Positions 9,484 to 20,921 of a stretch of 64,000 bases of DNA are shown one piece after another. The DNA is from Prochlorococcus sp. AG-402-O21 (GTDB taxonomy: Bacteria > Cyanobacteriota > Cyanobacteriia > PCC-6307 > Cyanobiaceae): the NCBI GenBank assembly GCA_003216375.1, contig QCIZ01000003.1, positions 62,001-126,000 of the forward strand. Reading direction: 5' to 3'. The notes below the pieces were generated by a model that was not told the DNA's origin, searched no databases, and worked only from the letters and a program-made list of their open reading frames with translations. Within the stretch, counting starts at the first letter, position 1. Each line of letters opens with the position of its first letter. A program made the position numbers and the translations under genes.

Positions 9484-10209
9484 ATGGGCTTTTTACCATT
9501 TGTTTTTCCTTTAGCTGAATTAGAGGTGGGTCAACATCTCTATTGGCAAATTGGAAATTTTAGAATTCACGGCCAGGTTTTTATGACTTCATGGCTCCTT
9601 ATAGGCGCTTTGCTTGCCTTAGTAGTCATTGGAACAAAAAAAATGGAACGTGATCCAAAAGGGGTGCAAAACCTTTTGGAATTTCTATGGGATTACATAC
9701 GTGATCTCGCTAGAACACAAATTGGTGAAAAGGTGTATAGAGATTGGATGCCTTTCATCGGAACCCTCTTTCTGTTCATATTTGTGAGCAACTGGGGCGG
9801 AGCATTAGTTCCATGGAAGCTGATTGAACTACCAAGTGGTGAACTTGGGGCTCCTACAGCTGACATAAACACGACTGTTGCTTTAGCACTACTGGTATCT
9901 CTCTCATATTTCTATGCGGGGTTGAGCAATAAAGGTTTGCGTTACTTCGAGTATTACGTTCACCCAACGCCAATAATGCTCCCATTCAAAATTGTTGAAG
10001 ACTTTACAAAGCCTCTCTCACTTTCATTCCGTTTATTTGGAAACATTCTGGCTGATGAACTTGTTGTAGCTGTACTTGTTTTTCTTGTACCTCTCGTCCT
10101 TCCAGTTCCAGTTATGTTTCTAGGCTTGTTTACTAGTGCTATTCAGGCGCTGATTTTTGCAACTCTTGCTGCTTATTACATCGGGGAAGCAGTTGAAGAG
10201 CATCATTAA
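9484..10209 (+). CDS. atpB: ATP synthase F0 subunit a
   Basis: Forms the stator half-channels for proton entry to the c-ring in the thylakoid and plasma membranes. The 241-residue protein has about five spans. The essential arginine lies in the [17 protein letters not shown] segment. The C-terminal [19 protein letters not shown] motif is also typical. It is 168 bp upstream of atpE, the usual order in cyanobacteria. Confidence 0.97.
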   Translation: MGFLPFVFPLAELEVGQHLYWQIGNFRIHGQVFMTSWLLIGALLALVVIGTKKMERDPKGVQNLLEFLWDYIRDLARTQIGEKVYRDWMPFIGTLFLFIFVSNWGGALVPWKLIELPSGELGAPTADINTTVALALLVSLSYFYAGLSNKGLRYFEYYVHPTPIMLPFKIVEDFTKPLSLSFRLFGNILADELVVAVLVFLVPLVLPVPVMFLGLFTSAIQALIFATLAAYYIGEAVEEHH

Positions 10210-10344
10210 TCATAATTTTTTGCTACTGAATTAACTTTTCAATGGCAAATTACTTGCTTTGAGGCCTGAAATTCTTTCAGTATCATCTCAAGAACTATGA
10301 GATGCACCCCTCGCAGGTATAAACTCCCGTTCACAACTCTATAA

Positions 10345-10626
<282 letters not shown>

Positions 10627-10755
10627 ATATTTCAAAACAGGGCTGATGTTTGTAAATCAATCAATTTGATTAACTTTCAGCCCAATATTTGAAAATTCTT
10701 TAGCAAATTTCAATTGCCGTTTTGCGGCTCGCTTAAATTCTTGCACCCCTAGCTA

Positions 10756-11217
10756 ATGCCAACTTTGTTTTTGTTTGGTGCCTCTGAGGGAGGTCTGTTT
10801 GATTTCGATGCAACTCTTCCGCTAATGGCGGTTCAGGTTGTAGTACTTACTTTCATTCTTAATTCTCTTTTCTTCAAACCTGTCGGACGGGTAGTTGAAG
10901 AAAGAGAGGATTATGTAAATACAAGTCGGGCAGAAGCAAAGAAAAAAATCGCTGAGGTTGAACGCTTAGAGATTGAACTTAAAGATCAGCTCAAAGAAGC
11001 TCGTCTTGAAGCTCAAAAGGTAATTCTTGAGGCAGAGCAAGATTCTGAGAATCTTTATAAAGAAGCTCTTGCTCTTGCTACTTCAGAGGCAAATGCATCG
11101 AGAGAGAAAGCTAGGCGAGAGATTGATTCACAAAGAGATGAAGCTCTTAATCAACTCAAAAGCGAAGCTGATAATCTTGGTGATTTGATTGTTGAAAGAC
11201 TCTTGGCAAAAAAATGA
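10756..11217 (+). CDS. atpF2: ATP synthase F0 subunit b'
   Basis: A 153-residue peripheral-stalk protein with one N-terminal membrane span ([17 protein letters not shown]) and a long charged coiled coil rich in Glu, Lys and Ala. Photosynthetic organisms have two different b subunits, b and b'; this is the first, shorter one. Its stop overlaps the start of atpF by four bases (ATGA), indicating coupled translation of the b'/b heterodimer. Confidence 0.95.
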   Translation: MPTLFLFGASEGGLFDFDATLPLMAVQVVVLTFILNSLFFKPVGRVVEEREDYVNTSRAEAKKKIAEVERLEIELKDQLKEARLEAQKVILEAEQDSENLYKEALALATSEANASREKARREIDSQRDEALNQLKSEADNLGDLIVERLLAKK

Positions 11218-11726
11218 CTTCTTTAATTTTCGCTTCCGAAGGCTTTGGCCTTAATTTAAATATTTTTGAGACCAACATTATCAACTTAGCTGTTGTTGTT
11301 TTTGGTCTCTATAAGTTCTTGCCTGGTTTTTTAGGAAAAATTCTTGAAAGACGAAGAACCTCAATCCTTTCAGACTTGAAAGAAGCAGAAGAGCGTTTAG
11401 CCCAAGCAAAAGATTCTTTTTCAAAAGCAAAAGATGAACTTGCCTCTGCGAAGGAAAAAGCAGACAAAATCAGAAATGATTGTAAAGCGAGAGCAGAAGC
11501 AATTCGTCTAGATAGCGAAAAAAGGACTGTTGAGGAAATGGCAAGAATAAAGCAGGGTGCTGCATCCGACTTAAATGCTGAAGCTGCAAGAGTAACTTCT
11601 CAATTAAGAAAAGAGGCTGCAGAACTTGCTATCGAAAAAGCATTAGCAATCCTTCCTAAAAAGTTAGATTCCAATACTCAAGATAATTTTCTCAAACAAT
11701 CAATTAAAAATATTGGAGACAACTGA
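11214..11726 (+). CDS. atpF: ATP synthase F0 subunit b
   Basis: A 170-residue subunit b with a membrane span near residues 20-40 ([20 protein letters not shown]) and a long amphipathic coiled coil. It pairs with b' to form the peripheral stalk linking subunit a to delta and the alpha/beta head. It overlaps b' by four bases and the delta gene by one base, so all three stator genes are translationally coupled. Confidence 0.96.
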   Translation: MTSLIFASEGFGLNLNIFETNIINLAVVVFGLYKFLPGFLGKILERRRTSILSDLKEAEERLAQAKDSFSKAKDELASAKEKADKIRNDCKARAEAIRLDSEKRTVEEMARIKQGAASDLNAEAARVTSQLRKEAAELAIEKALAILPKKLDSNTQDNFLKQSIKNIGDN

Positions 11727-12274
11727 TGCCACTACTTAATACTATTACTACTCCATATGCTGAAGCGTTCCTTCAAGTCGCTGAGAGCCGAAACGAAGTC
11801 GATGAAGTGGTTGCGCAAGCTAAATCTATTTTAGAGATTTGGAATACTTGCCCTGAATTTAGTGATGCGATGTCATCTCCAGTTTTAGAGGTTAATCAAA
11901 AGAAAGCAGCTTTAGATAAGCTTTTTTCTAGTCAGGTCACACCCTCTTTCTTGAACTTGCTAAAGCTTTTGGCAGATAGGCAGAGGATTGGATTGTTGAA
12001 TTCCGTTCTTGAAAGATTATTGGAAATATATCGAGAACAAAGAAATATTGCTCTAGCAACAATTACTTCAGCCTCAGCTCTAGATGAAGATCAACAATCT
12101 GAGCTACTTAAGAAAGTACAATCAATAGCTGGTACAGATAATTTGGAAATCGATCTCAAAGTCGATTCCGAATTGCTTGGTGGCTTTGTGGTCAATGTTG
12201 GATCAAAGGTCATTGATGCCAGCATTGCAGGGCAAGTCAGGCGACTTGGTCTTGCTTTGGCCAAGGTCAGCTGA
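11726..12274 (+). CDS. atpH: ATP synthase F1 subunit delta
   Basis: A 182-residue OSCP/delta subunit that caps the F1 head and holds the peripheral stalk. The N-terminal helical domain starts PLLNTITTPYAEAFLQVAE, and the C-terminal part has the conserved DSELLGGFVVNVGSKVIDAS motif. The start ATG overlaps the last base of the atpF stop. alpha follows after 61 bp. Confidence 0.96.
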   Translation: MPLLNTITTPYAEAFLQVAESRNEVDEVVAQAKSILEIWNTCPEFSDAMSSPVLEVNQKKAALDKLFSSQVTPSFLNLLKLLADRQRIGLLNSVLERLLEIYREQRNIALATITSASALDEDQQSELLKKVQSIAGTDNLEIDLKVDSELLGGFVVNVGSKVIDASIAGQVRRLGLALAKVS

Positions 12275-12326
12275 TTCTCTACTGACTTTCTATTCTTCTC
12301 CCTCCCTTTCATCTTCCCCAACTTAA

Positions 12327-13850
<1,524 letters not shown>

Positions 13851-13882
13851 ATACAAAGGCTATCTAAGAGAGACAATTACCT

Positions 13883-14833
13883 ATGGCTAATCTTAAGGAC
13901 ATAAGAGACAGAATTGTATCTGTCAAAAACACAAGGAAGATCACAGAAGCAATGAGACTCGTTGCTGCTGCGAAGGTTCGGAGAGCACAGGATCAAGTTC
14001 TGCGGAGTAGACCTTTTGCTGATCGATTGGCAAGGGTTTTGGAAAATATACAATCACGAATGCAATTTGAAGCGGCTGATTCTCCATTGCTCAATAGGCG
14101 TGAGGTTAAGACAATTACCCTCGTAGCCGTAACTGGAGATAGAGGGTTATGTGGGGGATACAATGCAAATATTATTAAACGAACAGAAAAACGCTATGCC
14201 GAATTAAAGGGTCAAGGATATAGCCCTGATCTCGTATTGATTGGTAAGAAATCAATAGGTTATTTTGAAAATAGATCAAGTATCTACAAGATAAGAGCAA
14301 CTTTCAAAGAACTAGAGCAAGTTCCGACTTCTGAGGATGCTGCCTCTATAACCAGTGAAGTATTAGCAGAATTTCTTTCTGAAAGTACTGACAGAGTAGA
14401 GGTCATTTTTACTAAGTTTGTAAGTCTGGTTAGTTGTAATCCAACAATACAAACTCTTTTACCTTTAGATCCTCAAGGAATTGCAGATTCAGAGGATGAA
14501 ATTTTTAGATTAACTACAAAAGATAGCCAATTAATTATTGAGAAAGATTCTGCTCCTTCTAATGAAGAGCCTAAATTACCATCGGATATTGTTTTTGAAC
14601 AAAGCCCTGATCAACTTTTGAATGCTCTTTTACCTCTGTATTTACAGAATCAATTACTACGTGCATTACAGGAATCTGCTGCATCAGAGTTGGCGAGTAG
14701 AATGACTGCTATGAATAACGCTAGTGATAATGCGAAGGAATTGGCTAAAAATCTTACTATTGATTATAACAAAGCAAGACAAGCAGCAATTACGCAAGAA
14801 ATTTTAGAAGTTGTGGGTGGCGCTGCTGCGTAG
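13883..14833 (+). CDS. atpG: ATP synthase F1 subunit gamma
   Basis: The central rotor shaft. The 316-residue protein starts [20 protein letters not shown] and ends with [37 protein letters not shown], both canonical coiled-coil ends. The middle contains the cyanobacterial/chloroplast-type insertion (about residues 195-235) but without the cysteine pair that gives redox control in chloroplasts, so it should not be thiol-regulated. It is the last ATP synthase gene of the operon, 32 bp after alpha. Confidence 0.97.
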   Translation: MANLKDIRDRIVSVKNTRKITEAMRLVAAAKVRRAQDQVLRSRPFADRLARVLENIQSRMQFEAADSPLLNRREVKTITLVAVTGDRGLCGGYNANIIKRTEKRYAELKGQGYSPDLVLIGKKSIGYFENRSSIYKIRATFKELEQVPTSEDAASITSEVLAEFLSESTDRVEVIFTKFVSLVSCNPTIQTLLPLDPQGIADSEDEIFRLTTKDSQLIIEKDSAPSNEEPKLPSDIVFEQSPDQLLNALLPLYLQNQLLRALQESAASELASRMTAMNNASDNAKELAKNLTIDYNKARQAAITQEILEVVGGAAA

Positions 14834-14886
14834 ATTCACATCTGGATTTAATTTTGCGAATTCTCAAAGTATAAGTAATTAATAAA

Positions 14887-15114
14887 GTGAATCTTGAATT
14901 TATAGAATTAGACCTTGTCTGGCCTTCTAAATTAGGCATATTTGATCTGAAAGATTATATCTTGTCTGAGTTGAAGAAATATGGTGAACCACTTAGGTGG
15001 GCCATTACTTCAGTGACTACTCATTCTGAAAAAAAAATCCAGTTAATATCTCTTGAAGTTGTGTTGATTATTAATCAAGATAAGGGGAAAGGTATCAATT
15101 CTGAATTGAGTTGA
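14887..15114 (+). CDS. Small conserved hypothetical protein
   Basis: A 75-residue protein with a GTG start, 53 bp after atpG and 7 bp before the DUF3326 gene. It has no membrane span and no recognised family. The sequence pattern (SVTTHSEKKIQLISLEVVLIIN) suggests a small alpha/beta or ferredoxin-like fold. Tight spacing to the downstream gene suggests that the two are a unit. Confidence 0.7.
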   Translation: MNLEFIELDLVWPSKLGIFDLKDYILSELKKYGEPLRWAITSVTTHSEKKIQLISLEVVLIINQDKGKGINSELS

Positions 15115-15121
15115 TTTCTTT

Positions 15122-16216
15122 ATGATTATTACTGATCCTTTGCCAACATTATTGATTATTCCTACTGGCATAGGGTGCAGTTTAGGTGGATACGCAGGGG
15201 ATGCAATCCCTGCTGCAAGATTACTGGCTTCTGCTAGTGAATGTTTAATAACTCATCCCAATGTGATGAATGGTGGATCTTTATATTGGTCAGAGACTTG
15301 TATCCAATATGTAGAAGGTTACAGTTTAAATCTTTTTGCCGCTGGAGAAGTGTTTCTTAAACCAGTAAGACAGCAAAAAGTAGGTTTGTTATTAGATGCT
15401 GGCTTGGAGTCTGATTTAAAGAAAAGACATTTACAAGTTGCTGATGGTTGTGTCGCAAGTTTGGGTTTAAATATTGGCCCTGCAATTACCACTGAAAGAG
15501 CCATACAAATTAATCTAAAAAAAGGTTTAAGTGGCTCGAGTTGGGGGAATATTGAAGAACCAGATATTCTTTTAAGAGCGGCTGAAAAACTTAAGAAAGC
15601 TGGTGCAACAGCTATAGCTGTTGTAACTCGCTTCCCTGATGATAGTGATGGATTAGAGACTAAACTATATCGACAAGGTAATGGTGTAGATGCTATTGCG
15701 GGGGTCGAAGCTGTAATAAGTCATTTTCTAGTAAAACATTTATTAATTCCATGTGCACATGCACCTGGATTAGCTCCCTTACCAATTGATTATGATTTAG
15801 ATCCTCGAACTTCGGGAGAGGAGATAGGCTATACATTTTTGCAAAGTGTTTTAGTTGGTCTTAGTCGTGCACCCGATCTGATCTGTAAGTCAGCCATACA
15901 AACCAAAGAACATGCCTTATTAAGTAATACGGATTTAGGAGCCGTTGTTGTTCCACAGGGTGCATTAGGTGGCGAAGCAGTTTTATCTTGTATCGAAAGA
16001 TATATTCCTTTGATAATAGTTTCTAATCAAGGAGTATTAAATGTTAGCTCTACAAAAATGAGGCTAGATTGCTTAAGTGGTGACACTAATAATAATATTT
16101 TGTACGCTGAAAATTATTTAGAGGCTGCAGGACTAATAACAGCTTTACGTCACGGGATTAATATTAAGTCTCTGCGAAGACCGATTAATTGCTTAAAGGA
16201 ATTGAATGACGAATAA
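15122..16216 (+). CDS. DUF3326 family protein
   Basis: A 364-residue soluble protein that matches the cyanobacterial/plant family of unknown function named DUF3326. It starts MIITDPLPTLLIIPTGIGCSLGGYAGDA, a glycine-rich segment conserved in that family, and contains GGSLYWSETCIQYVEGY and CAHAPGLAPLPIDYDLDPR. These look like active-site-type motifs, but no activity is established. It lies downstream of the ATP synthase genes and converges with nadE. Confidence 0.82.
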   Translation: MIITDPLPTLLIIPTGIGCSLGGYAGDAIPAARLLASASECLITHPNVMNGGSLYWSETCIQYVEGYSLNLFAAGEVFLKPVRQQKVGLLLDAGLESDLKKRHLQVADGCVASLGLNIGPAITTERAIQINLKKGLSGSSWGNIEEPDILLRAAEKLKKAGATAIAVVTRFPDDSDGLETKLYRQGNGVDAIAGVEAVISHFLVKHLLIPCAHAPGLAPLPIDYDLDPRTSGEEIGYTFLQSVLVGLSRAPDLICKSAIQTKEHALLSNTDLGAVVVPQGALGGEAVLSCIERYIPLIIVSNQGVLNVSSTKMRLDCLSGDTNNNILYAENYLEAAGLITALRHGINIKSLRRPINCLKELNDE

Positions 16217-16232
16217 AAGTAAATTTTAGGAT

Positions 16233-17933
16233 TTATCTTGAGGCTATTGGCTTTTTCCATCCACTGCCAAAAGCTTGATTACTAATTTTTAATAGAGGAG
16301 GTGCTTGATAACGTTTGAATTCGGCGTTTTTTAATAAATTGGCTACTTTATGAACAATTTTTTTATCCAATCCTTTCTCTATTAACACTTCAGTTGGCAG
16401 GTGCTGCTCAATCAATCCTTTTAGGATTGGATCAAGAATGAAATAATCTGGCAAAGAGTCGCTATCTAATTGTTCCGGTCGTAATTCAGCACTGGGAGGT
16501 TTGTTTCTTATTTCAGATCCTATAATTTCTCCTGTCTCAGGGAGAAAAAAATCATTTCTGCAACTGGATGAAGACTCACTATCTATCCAATTACATAGAT
16601 CAAATACACTTGTCTTGTAAAGATCTCCAATTACAGATAAGCCTCCGTTCATGTCTCCGTAAAGGGTGCAATATCCTACGGCCAGTTCTGACTTGTTTCC
16701 TGTAGACAGAAGCAAATGTTTTTTTTGATTTGCTAGAGCCATCAATATTGTTCCTCTAATACGAGATTGTAGATTTTCAGCTGTGATACCGGTTGGCATG
16801 CCCCATATTGAATTGGATAAAGCATCATTAAAACTATTCATTACATCTGAGATCGGGATCGTTTGATTATGTATTCTGAGTCGATTAGCTAATGTCATTG
16901 CATCTTTTACAGACCCTGCTGAACTCCATGGAGATGGCATTAAAATCGCATGAACTTTAGAGATGCCTAAAGCGGCAACTGCAATAGTTGCTACTAGAGC
17001 TGAGTCGATTCCCCCGCTTAATCCAATAACGGCACTATTGAAATTACATTTTCTTGCATAATCTTTAACTCCAAGAACTAAAGCTCTGAAAAGGACTTCT
17101 TGTGATGCTGGATATTCACTTGATATCGAATTTTGTTGTTTGATGGAAGATATATCATAAAGACCAACTGACTCTTTAAAGGCAGGAAGCTCTTTTTGCA
17201 ACTTGCCTTTTTTATTAAGAGCAAAACTAGAACCATCAAAAATTAATTCATCATTCCCTCCTACTTGATTGACATAGATCACCGGGCATGAAAGACGAAT
17301 AGCTGCTTTGGCTGCTATTCGTTGGCGTAATAAACTTTTCGATTCAATAAATGGTGAAGCTGAAAGATTGATAAGCAAGTCTAACTTTTCTTTTTCTAGG
17401 GATCTTATGGGGTCTTTCCCTAGGATTTTTTTATTTTGTAGGTTTTGCTCAACCCATATATCTTCACAAATAGTTATTCCTATCTTCCAAAGTTTTTCTT
17501 GATAATTAAAATTTAAAATACTACTATTCTCTGCAGAACGAAAATAACGTTTTTCATCAAATACATCGTACGTGGGAAGGAGTTGCTTCCTCGCTATGAT
17601 TCTCCAAGTACCTTGTTCTAAAATAACAACTGAATTATAGAGTTTAGGAACTTCTATATCTGGAGTTGGCTCTGCAATACCAATTAATACAGATAAGTTT
17701 TGACATTGATTATTTAATCTTTCACTTAATATGTTTAAGACATCTTTTTCCTCATCATAAAGTCGTGGATTGAATAATAAGTCTTTTGGAGGGTAGCCGA
17801 TCAAAGAAAGCTCTGGTGTTATTACTAGACCCACCTCTTTGTTTTTGATCTCTTTGCACACTTCAAATATTTTCTCGGCATTACCATCGAGATCTCCAAT
17901 GATTGGATTAAGTTGGGCTAATGCTAATTTCAT
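16233..17933 (-). CDS. nadE: Glutamine-dependent NAD+ synthetase
   Basis: A 566-residue two-domain enzyme that makes NAD from deamido-NAD. Residues 1 to about 270 are a nitrilase-type glutaminase with the nucleophile Cys in GITICEDIWVEQN and a Glu in VITPELSLIGYPPKD. The C-terminal half is the N-type ATP pyrophosphatase with the loop GLSGGIDSALVATIAV. Glutamine use means ammonia is channelled internally. Its ATG overlaps the nadD stop by one base (TAATG), so the last two NAD steps are translated together. Confidence 0.96.
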   Translation of the reverse strand: MKLALAQLNPIIGDLDGNAEKIFEVCKEIKNKEVGLVITPELSLIGYPPKDLLFNPRLYDEEKDVLNILSERLNNQCQNLSVLIGIAEPTPDIEVPKLYNSVVILEQGTWRIIARKQLLPTYDVFDEKRYFRSAENSSILNFNYQEKLWKIGITICEDIWVEQNLQNKKILGKDPIRSLEKEKLDLLINLSASPFIESKSLLRQRIAAKAAIRLSCPVIYVNQVGGNDELIFDGSSFALNKKGKLQKELPAFKESVGLYDISSIKQQNSISSEYPASQEVLFRALVLGVKDYARKCNFNSAVIGLSGGIDSALVATIAVAALGISKVHAILMPSPWSSAGSVKDAMTLANRLRIHNQTIPISDVMNSFNDALSNSIWGMPTGITAENLQSRIRGTILMALANQKKHLLLSTGNKSELAVGYCTLYGDMNGGLSVIGDLYKTSVFDLCNWIDSESSSSCRNDFFLPETGEIIGSEIRNKPPSAELRPEQLDSDSLPDYFILDPILKGLIEQHLPTEVLIEKGLDKKIVHKVANLLKNAEFKRYQAPPLLKISNQAFGSGWKKPIASR

Positions 17934-18517
17934 TATGTGTTATCGGCCAGTCCGTATAGATTCTCTTCAAGTAGTAAAGGAAGAAGCTCTTGAGGAACAA
18001 GAACTTCTTGAGGTCTCTCTCTAAATTTTGAACTTGATGATTCAGGTATGTTAAAGGGCAATAGTTCAATTTCACCACCAAGGTTTTTAATCTCTTTTAA
18101 TTGATTATCGCTAATTGGCCATCCATCTCTCATCGCGATAGCTATTGTTGCTTTCTTGAGAATAGACTTGGCATTAAGCCACTTTGGAACTTGAATAGCT
18201 AAATCACTGCCAATTACAAAACTAAAACTTGCTTCAGGCCATATTTGAAAAGCTTTTTTTAGAGTATGAATTGTTCTAGGGCTACTCAACTCTTGAACTA
18301 GCTCTAATTTAGGATGTGAGATTTTTTTTACCAGAATTCTTAAAAGTTGAGTTCTTTTTACAAGTGGAATTTGATGATTTTTATCAGGGTTGTCACTTGC
18401 CCACGTTATAACTTTTGGGAAGATCTTTGTTAATTCACTCAATAAGGCCTCGTGACCAAGAGTGGGTGGATCAGCGCTTGTCCCAAATAAGGCTATTGAA
18501 TTTATTTTGGCTTTCAT
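17933..18517 (-). CDS. nadD: Nicotinate-nucleotide adenylyltransferase
   Basis: A 194-residue nucleotidyltransferase that makes deamido-NAD from nicotinate mononucleotide and ATP. The ALFGTSADPPTLGHEALL segment is the (T/H)xGH-type nucleotide-binding start of the family; the first His of the usual motif is replaced by Thr-Leu-Gly-His. FVIGSDLAIQVPKW is the second conserved block. It overlaps the upstream GTPase gene by four bases (ATGA) and nadE by one base, forming one operon. Confidence 0.92.
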   Translation of the reverse strand: MKAKINSIALFGTSADPPTLGHEALLSELTKIFPKVITWASDNPDKNHQIPLVKRTQLLRILVKKISHPKLELVQELSSPRTIHTLKKAFQIWPEASFSFVIGSDLAIQVPKWLNAKSILKKATIAIAMRDGWPISDNQLKEIKNLGGEIELLPFNIPESSSSKFRERPQEVLVPQELLPLLLEENLYGLADNT

Positions 18518-19836
18518 GGCAATAAATAACTTTTATTTTTTTCCGTACTTGATGTAAGAAATTTAAAGTCACCAAGCATTATTCTGAAGTCTAAATTTTT
18601 TTTGAGAAGATAGTTCAACATTAATTGAGGCCTGCCATCATTCTTATTTGTTCCCATTAGAAATTTATAAGCTGCGAGACGACCTATAAGCTTTGTCGTA
18701 TAAATAGCAAGAGCTGCTTGAATAATGGCTATGGGAGCAGTAGGCGCAAGGCTTAACCCGCCAGTTAGAGGTGCAAAAAGGATCAGTACTTGCTTGAAAA
18801 TATTTAAAGTAATTTGTATTCCTATTTGTGCACCCCCTAGTAATGAATTTTGGAAACTAAGCTTTTTCACTAATTCTCTGGCGGAAGGGCCACCAACTTC
18901 TAAACCATATAATTTACTTAGTTGGATAATAAGAGCACTATCAAAAGCCAGGCCGGTAATAAGATCAATCATTAAAAAGGGATTTATTGCTACTCCTGAG
19001 GCTTTTAAAGTTGCATATTTCCCTATTAAACTTTGTGCTTCTTCTCTCTTTTTCAGTAGTCGATGTTCCTTAAGTAATTTATAGAATTGGTCGGCAATTC
19101 TTAGACTATTTATGCAGATAAGTACTTCGCCGCTTTGATCGATAATATCTTTAAGTTCGTTCTTAAGAATATCAACTTTAGGAGTTTTATGTTCACTCCT
19201 AACAGTTCCATCAGGCTTTATTTTCGCTTGCCTTGGAGATGAAGATGCTAAAGCAATTTTAATTTTTTGTTTGCAAAATGATAATTTTCTATGAATACTT
19301 GAAAGTATTCGTTTTGTCTCTCTTGTATTCCATTGGTCACAACGATTTAAAACTATTAATATTGGTTTGTTATTCCTTAATAGCTCTTGAATCGAATCCA
19401 ATTCGACTCGTGTTATGTCACTATCAATTACAAAAAGAATTAAATCTGTATCTAATACATAATTGAAATTTATTTCTTCATTATTAGAATTATTTATTTC
19501 ATCTATACCAGGAGAGTCTATTAGCTCAACTTTGTTTAAGCTTTTAAAACTTTTGCACCATTTATAAGATTTACTGGTTTTTGTATTGCCGTTAATTATG
19601 TCCGTTGGAAAAACTTGCTTTTCAATTAATGCATTTAATAAGCTTGATTTGCCAACTCCTACTCGGCCATGTACTGAGATCTGTAGTTCCTTTTTTCCTA
19701 ATTTATTTATTTGAAAATCAAGTTGATTTAAAGTGTCTGTAAATTTTGTTTTTTCGTAATTAGTAAGATTTAAGTTTTCTTTCCATTGATCAAGTAATAA
19801 CTTGCATTTTGTAGGTATTTCTTTTTTGTTAGTCAT
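18514..19836 (-). CDS. GTP-binding protein with C-terminal membrane region (Era/YcjX-like GTPase, DUF697 type)
   Basis: A 440-residue GTPase. The P-loop is GRVGVGKSSLLNALI, the G3 element is DSPGIDE, and the specificity motif is LNRCDQW in place of NKxD. The C-terminal 200 residues contain hydrophobic segments (GGAQIGIQITLNIFKQVLIL and APIAIIQAALAIYTTKLIG), resembling the DUF697 membrane-linked region. Such proteins are widespread in cyanobacteria; their role is not settled. The gene overlaps both neighbours by four bases, between a CNNM transporter and nadD. Confidence 0.85.
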   Translation of the reverse strand: MTNKKEIPTKCKLLLDQWKENLNLTNYEKTKFTDTLNQLDFQINKLGKKELQISVHGRVGVGKSSLLNALIEKQVFPTDIINGNTKTSKSYKWCKSFKSLNKVELIDSPGIDEINNSNNEEINFNYVLDTDLILFVIDSDITRVELDSIQELLRNNKPILIVLNRCDQWNTRETKRILSSIHRKLSFCKQKIKIALASSSPRQAKIKPDGTVRSEHKTPKVDILKNELKDIIDQSGEVLICINSLRIADQFYKLLKEHRLLKKREEAQSLIGKYATLKASGVAINPFLMIDLITGLAFDSALIIQLSKLYGLEVGGPSARELVKKLSFQNSLLGGAQIGIQITLNIFKQVLILFAPLTGGLSLAPTAPIAIIQAALAIYTTKLIGRLAAYKFLMGTNKNDGRPQLMLNYLLKKNLDFRIMLGDFKFLTSSTEKNKSYLLP

Positions 19837-20825
19837 TTATTTGATTTCCTCCACCAACCAGCTAAAACTGCTAAAACGGCTTCTGCTCCTATTAAACCAA
19901 CAAATCCACCAAATTCATCTACCACAACTCTGACTCCATTTTTGTCTTGATTAAAACCAAGAAGTAATCTATCTACTCGAATCATTTCGGGTACAAACTC
20001 TACATTCTCGCTTAGGTCATAAGGAGTTAAATGAGAGTCTCCTTCAAGTAAAGAGGCTAATAACTTTTCACGGTTAGCAACTCCTACAACCTTGTCCACT
20101 TCTTCACCTAATACTACCCACCATGTTGAATTGTTTTCTAACAAGTTTGACTTGACAGATTGCAAAGAAACTCCTCCTGGAAGTGTTGGAGCCGCAACAC
20201 GCGGAGTCATTAGATCTTTAGCAGTAAGATCATTTAACTGGAAAACTTTGGATATCATTGCAGCTTCATCGTCCTCTATTTGACCTATTTGAGATCCAAG
20301 CCTAGCCATCTGTCTTATCTCCTCTTCATCTGTTGTTAGCTCGCTTTTTGCAGTGATAATTGGTAGTAGACGTTCTAGAACTATAAGCAACGGCCTCATG
20401 ACGATACTCAAGAAATCAAGAACAGGAGCACTAGTTAGGCTTATTTGTAATGCAAGCCTTGTTCCGAGCGCTTTGGGAACAATTTCTCCAAGAAGTAAAA
20501 CAAGAATGGTTAGGCCAATAAAAAATATTGGCTTTACATTTCCGATTCGATCTTGAAATATGTAAGTTGCGTAGCTACCTACCATCAAACTTCCAAAAAT
20601 ATTGAAACTGTTATTTGCAATTGTTACTACAGTTAAAGTCCTTCCAATCCTGTGGCGTAATTTTTCTAATCTTCTAGCTCCTAATACTTTGGGTTCTCTT
20701 CTTGCGAGCTCATGTACGCGTAATGGGTTGACTGCTAACAAGGCTGCTTCTATCCCTGAGCACATTGCAGAACCCATTAGAATAACCGCAATAAGTGCAG
20801 TTAAAAGCAGAATGTCTTGGCTCAT
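19833..20825 (-). CDS. CNNM/HlyC-CorC-type membrane protein with CBS domains
   Basis: A 330-residue protein with an N-terminal DUF21/CNNM membrane domain (about four spans, with MCSGIEAALLAVNPLR and LLLGEIVPKALG motifs) and a pair of CBS domains after residue 200 (LMTPRVAAPTLPG onward). Related proteins take part in Mg2+ or Co2+ transport. The usual C-terminal CorC/HlyC domain is lacking or very short, since the protein ends soon after the second CBS. It heads an overlapping four-gene operon with the GTPase, nadD and nadE. Confidence 0.88.
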   Translation of the reverse strand: MSQDILLLTALIAVILMGSAMCSGIEAALLAVNPLRVHELARREPKVLGARRLEKLRHRIGRTLTVVTIANNSFNIFGSLMVGSYATYIFQDRIGNVKPIFFIGLTILVLLLGEIVPKALGTRLALQISLTSAPVLDFLSIVMRPLLIVLERLLPIITAKSELTTDEEEIRQMARLGSQIGQIEDDEAAMISKVFQLNDLTAKDLMTPRVAAPTLPGGVSLQSVKSNLLENNSTWWVVLGEEVDKVVGVANREKLLASLLEGDSHLTPYDLSENVEFVPEMIRVDRLLLGFNQDKNGVRVVVDEFGGFVGLIGAEAVLAVLAGWWRKSNK

Positions 20826-20921
20826 TCTCTAAAGATTTTTTAAAGAGTAAGGATCTTTTGCTTTTATTTTTCCACTAAGTTAGATCTCTTGCCATCCTTA
20901 AGTGTAAATAGGAGTATTTTT

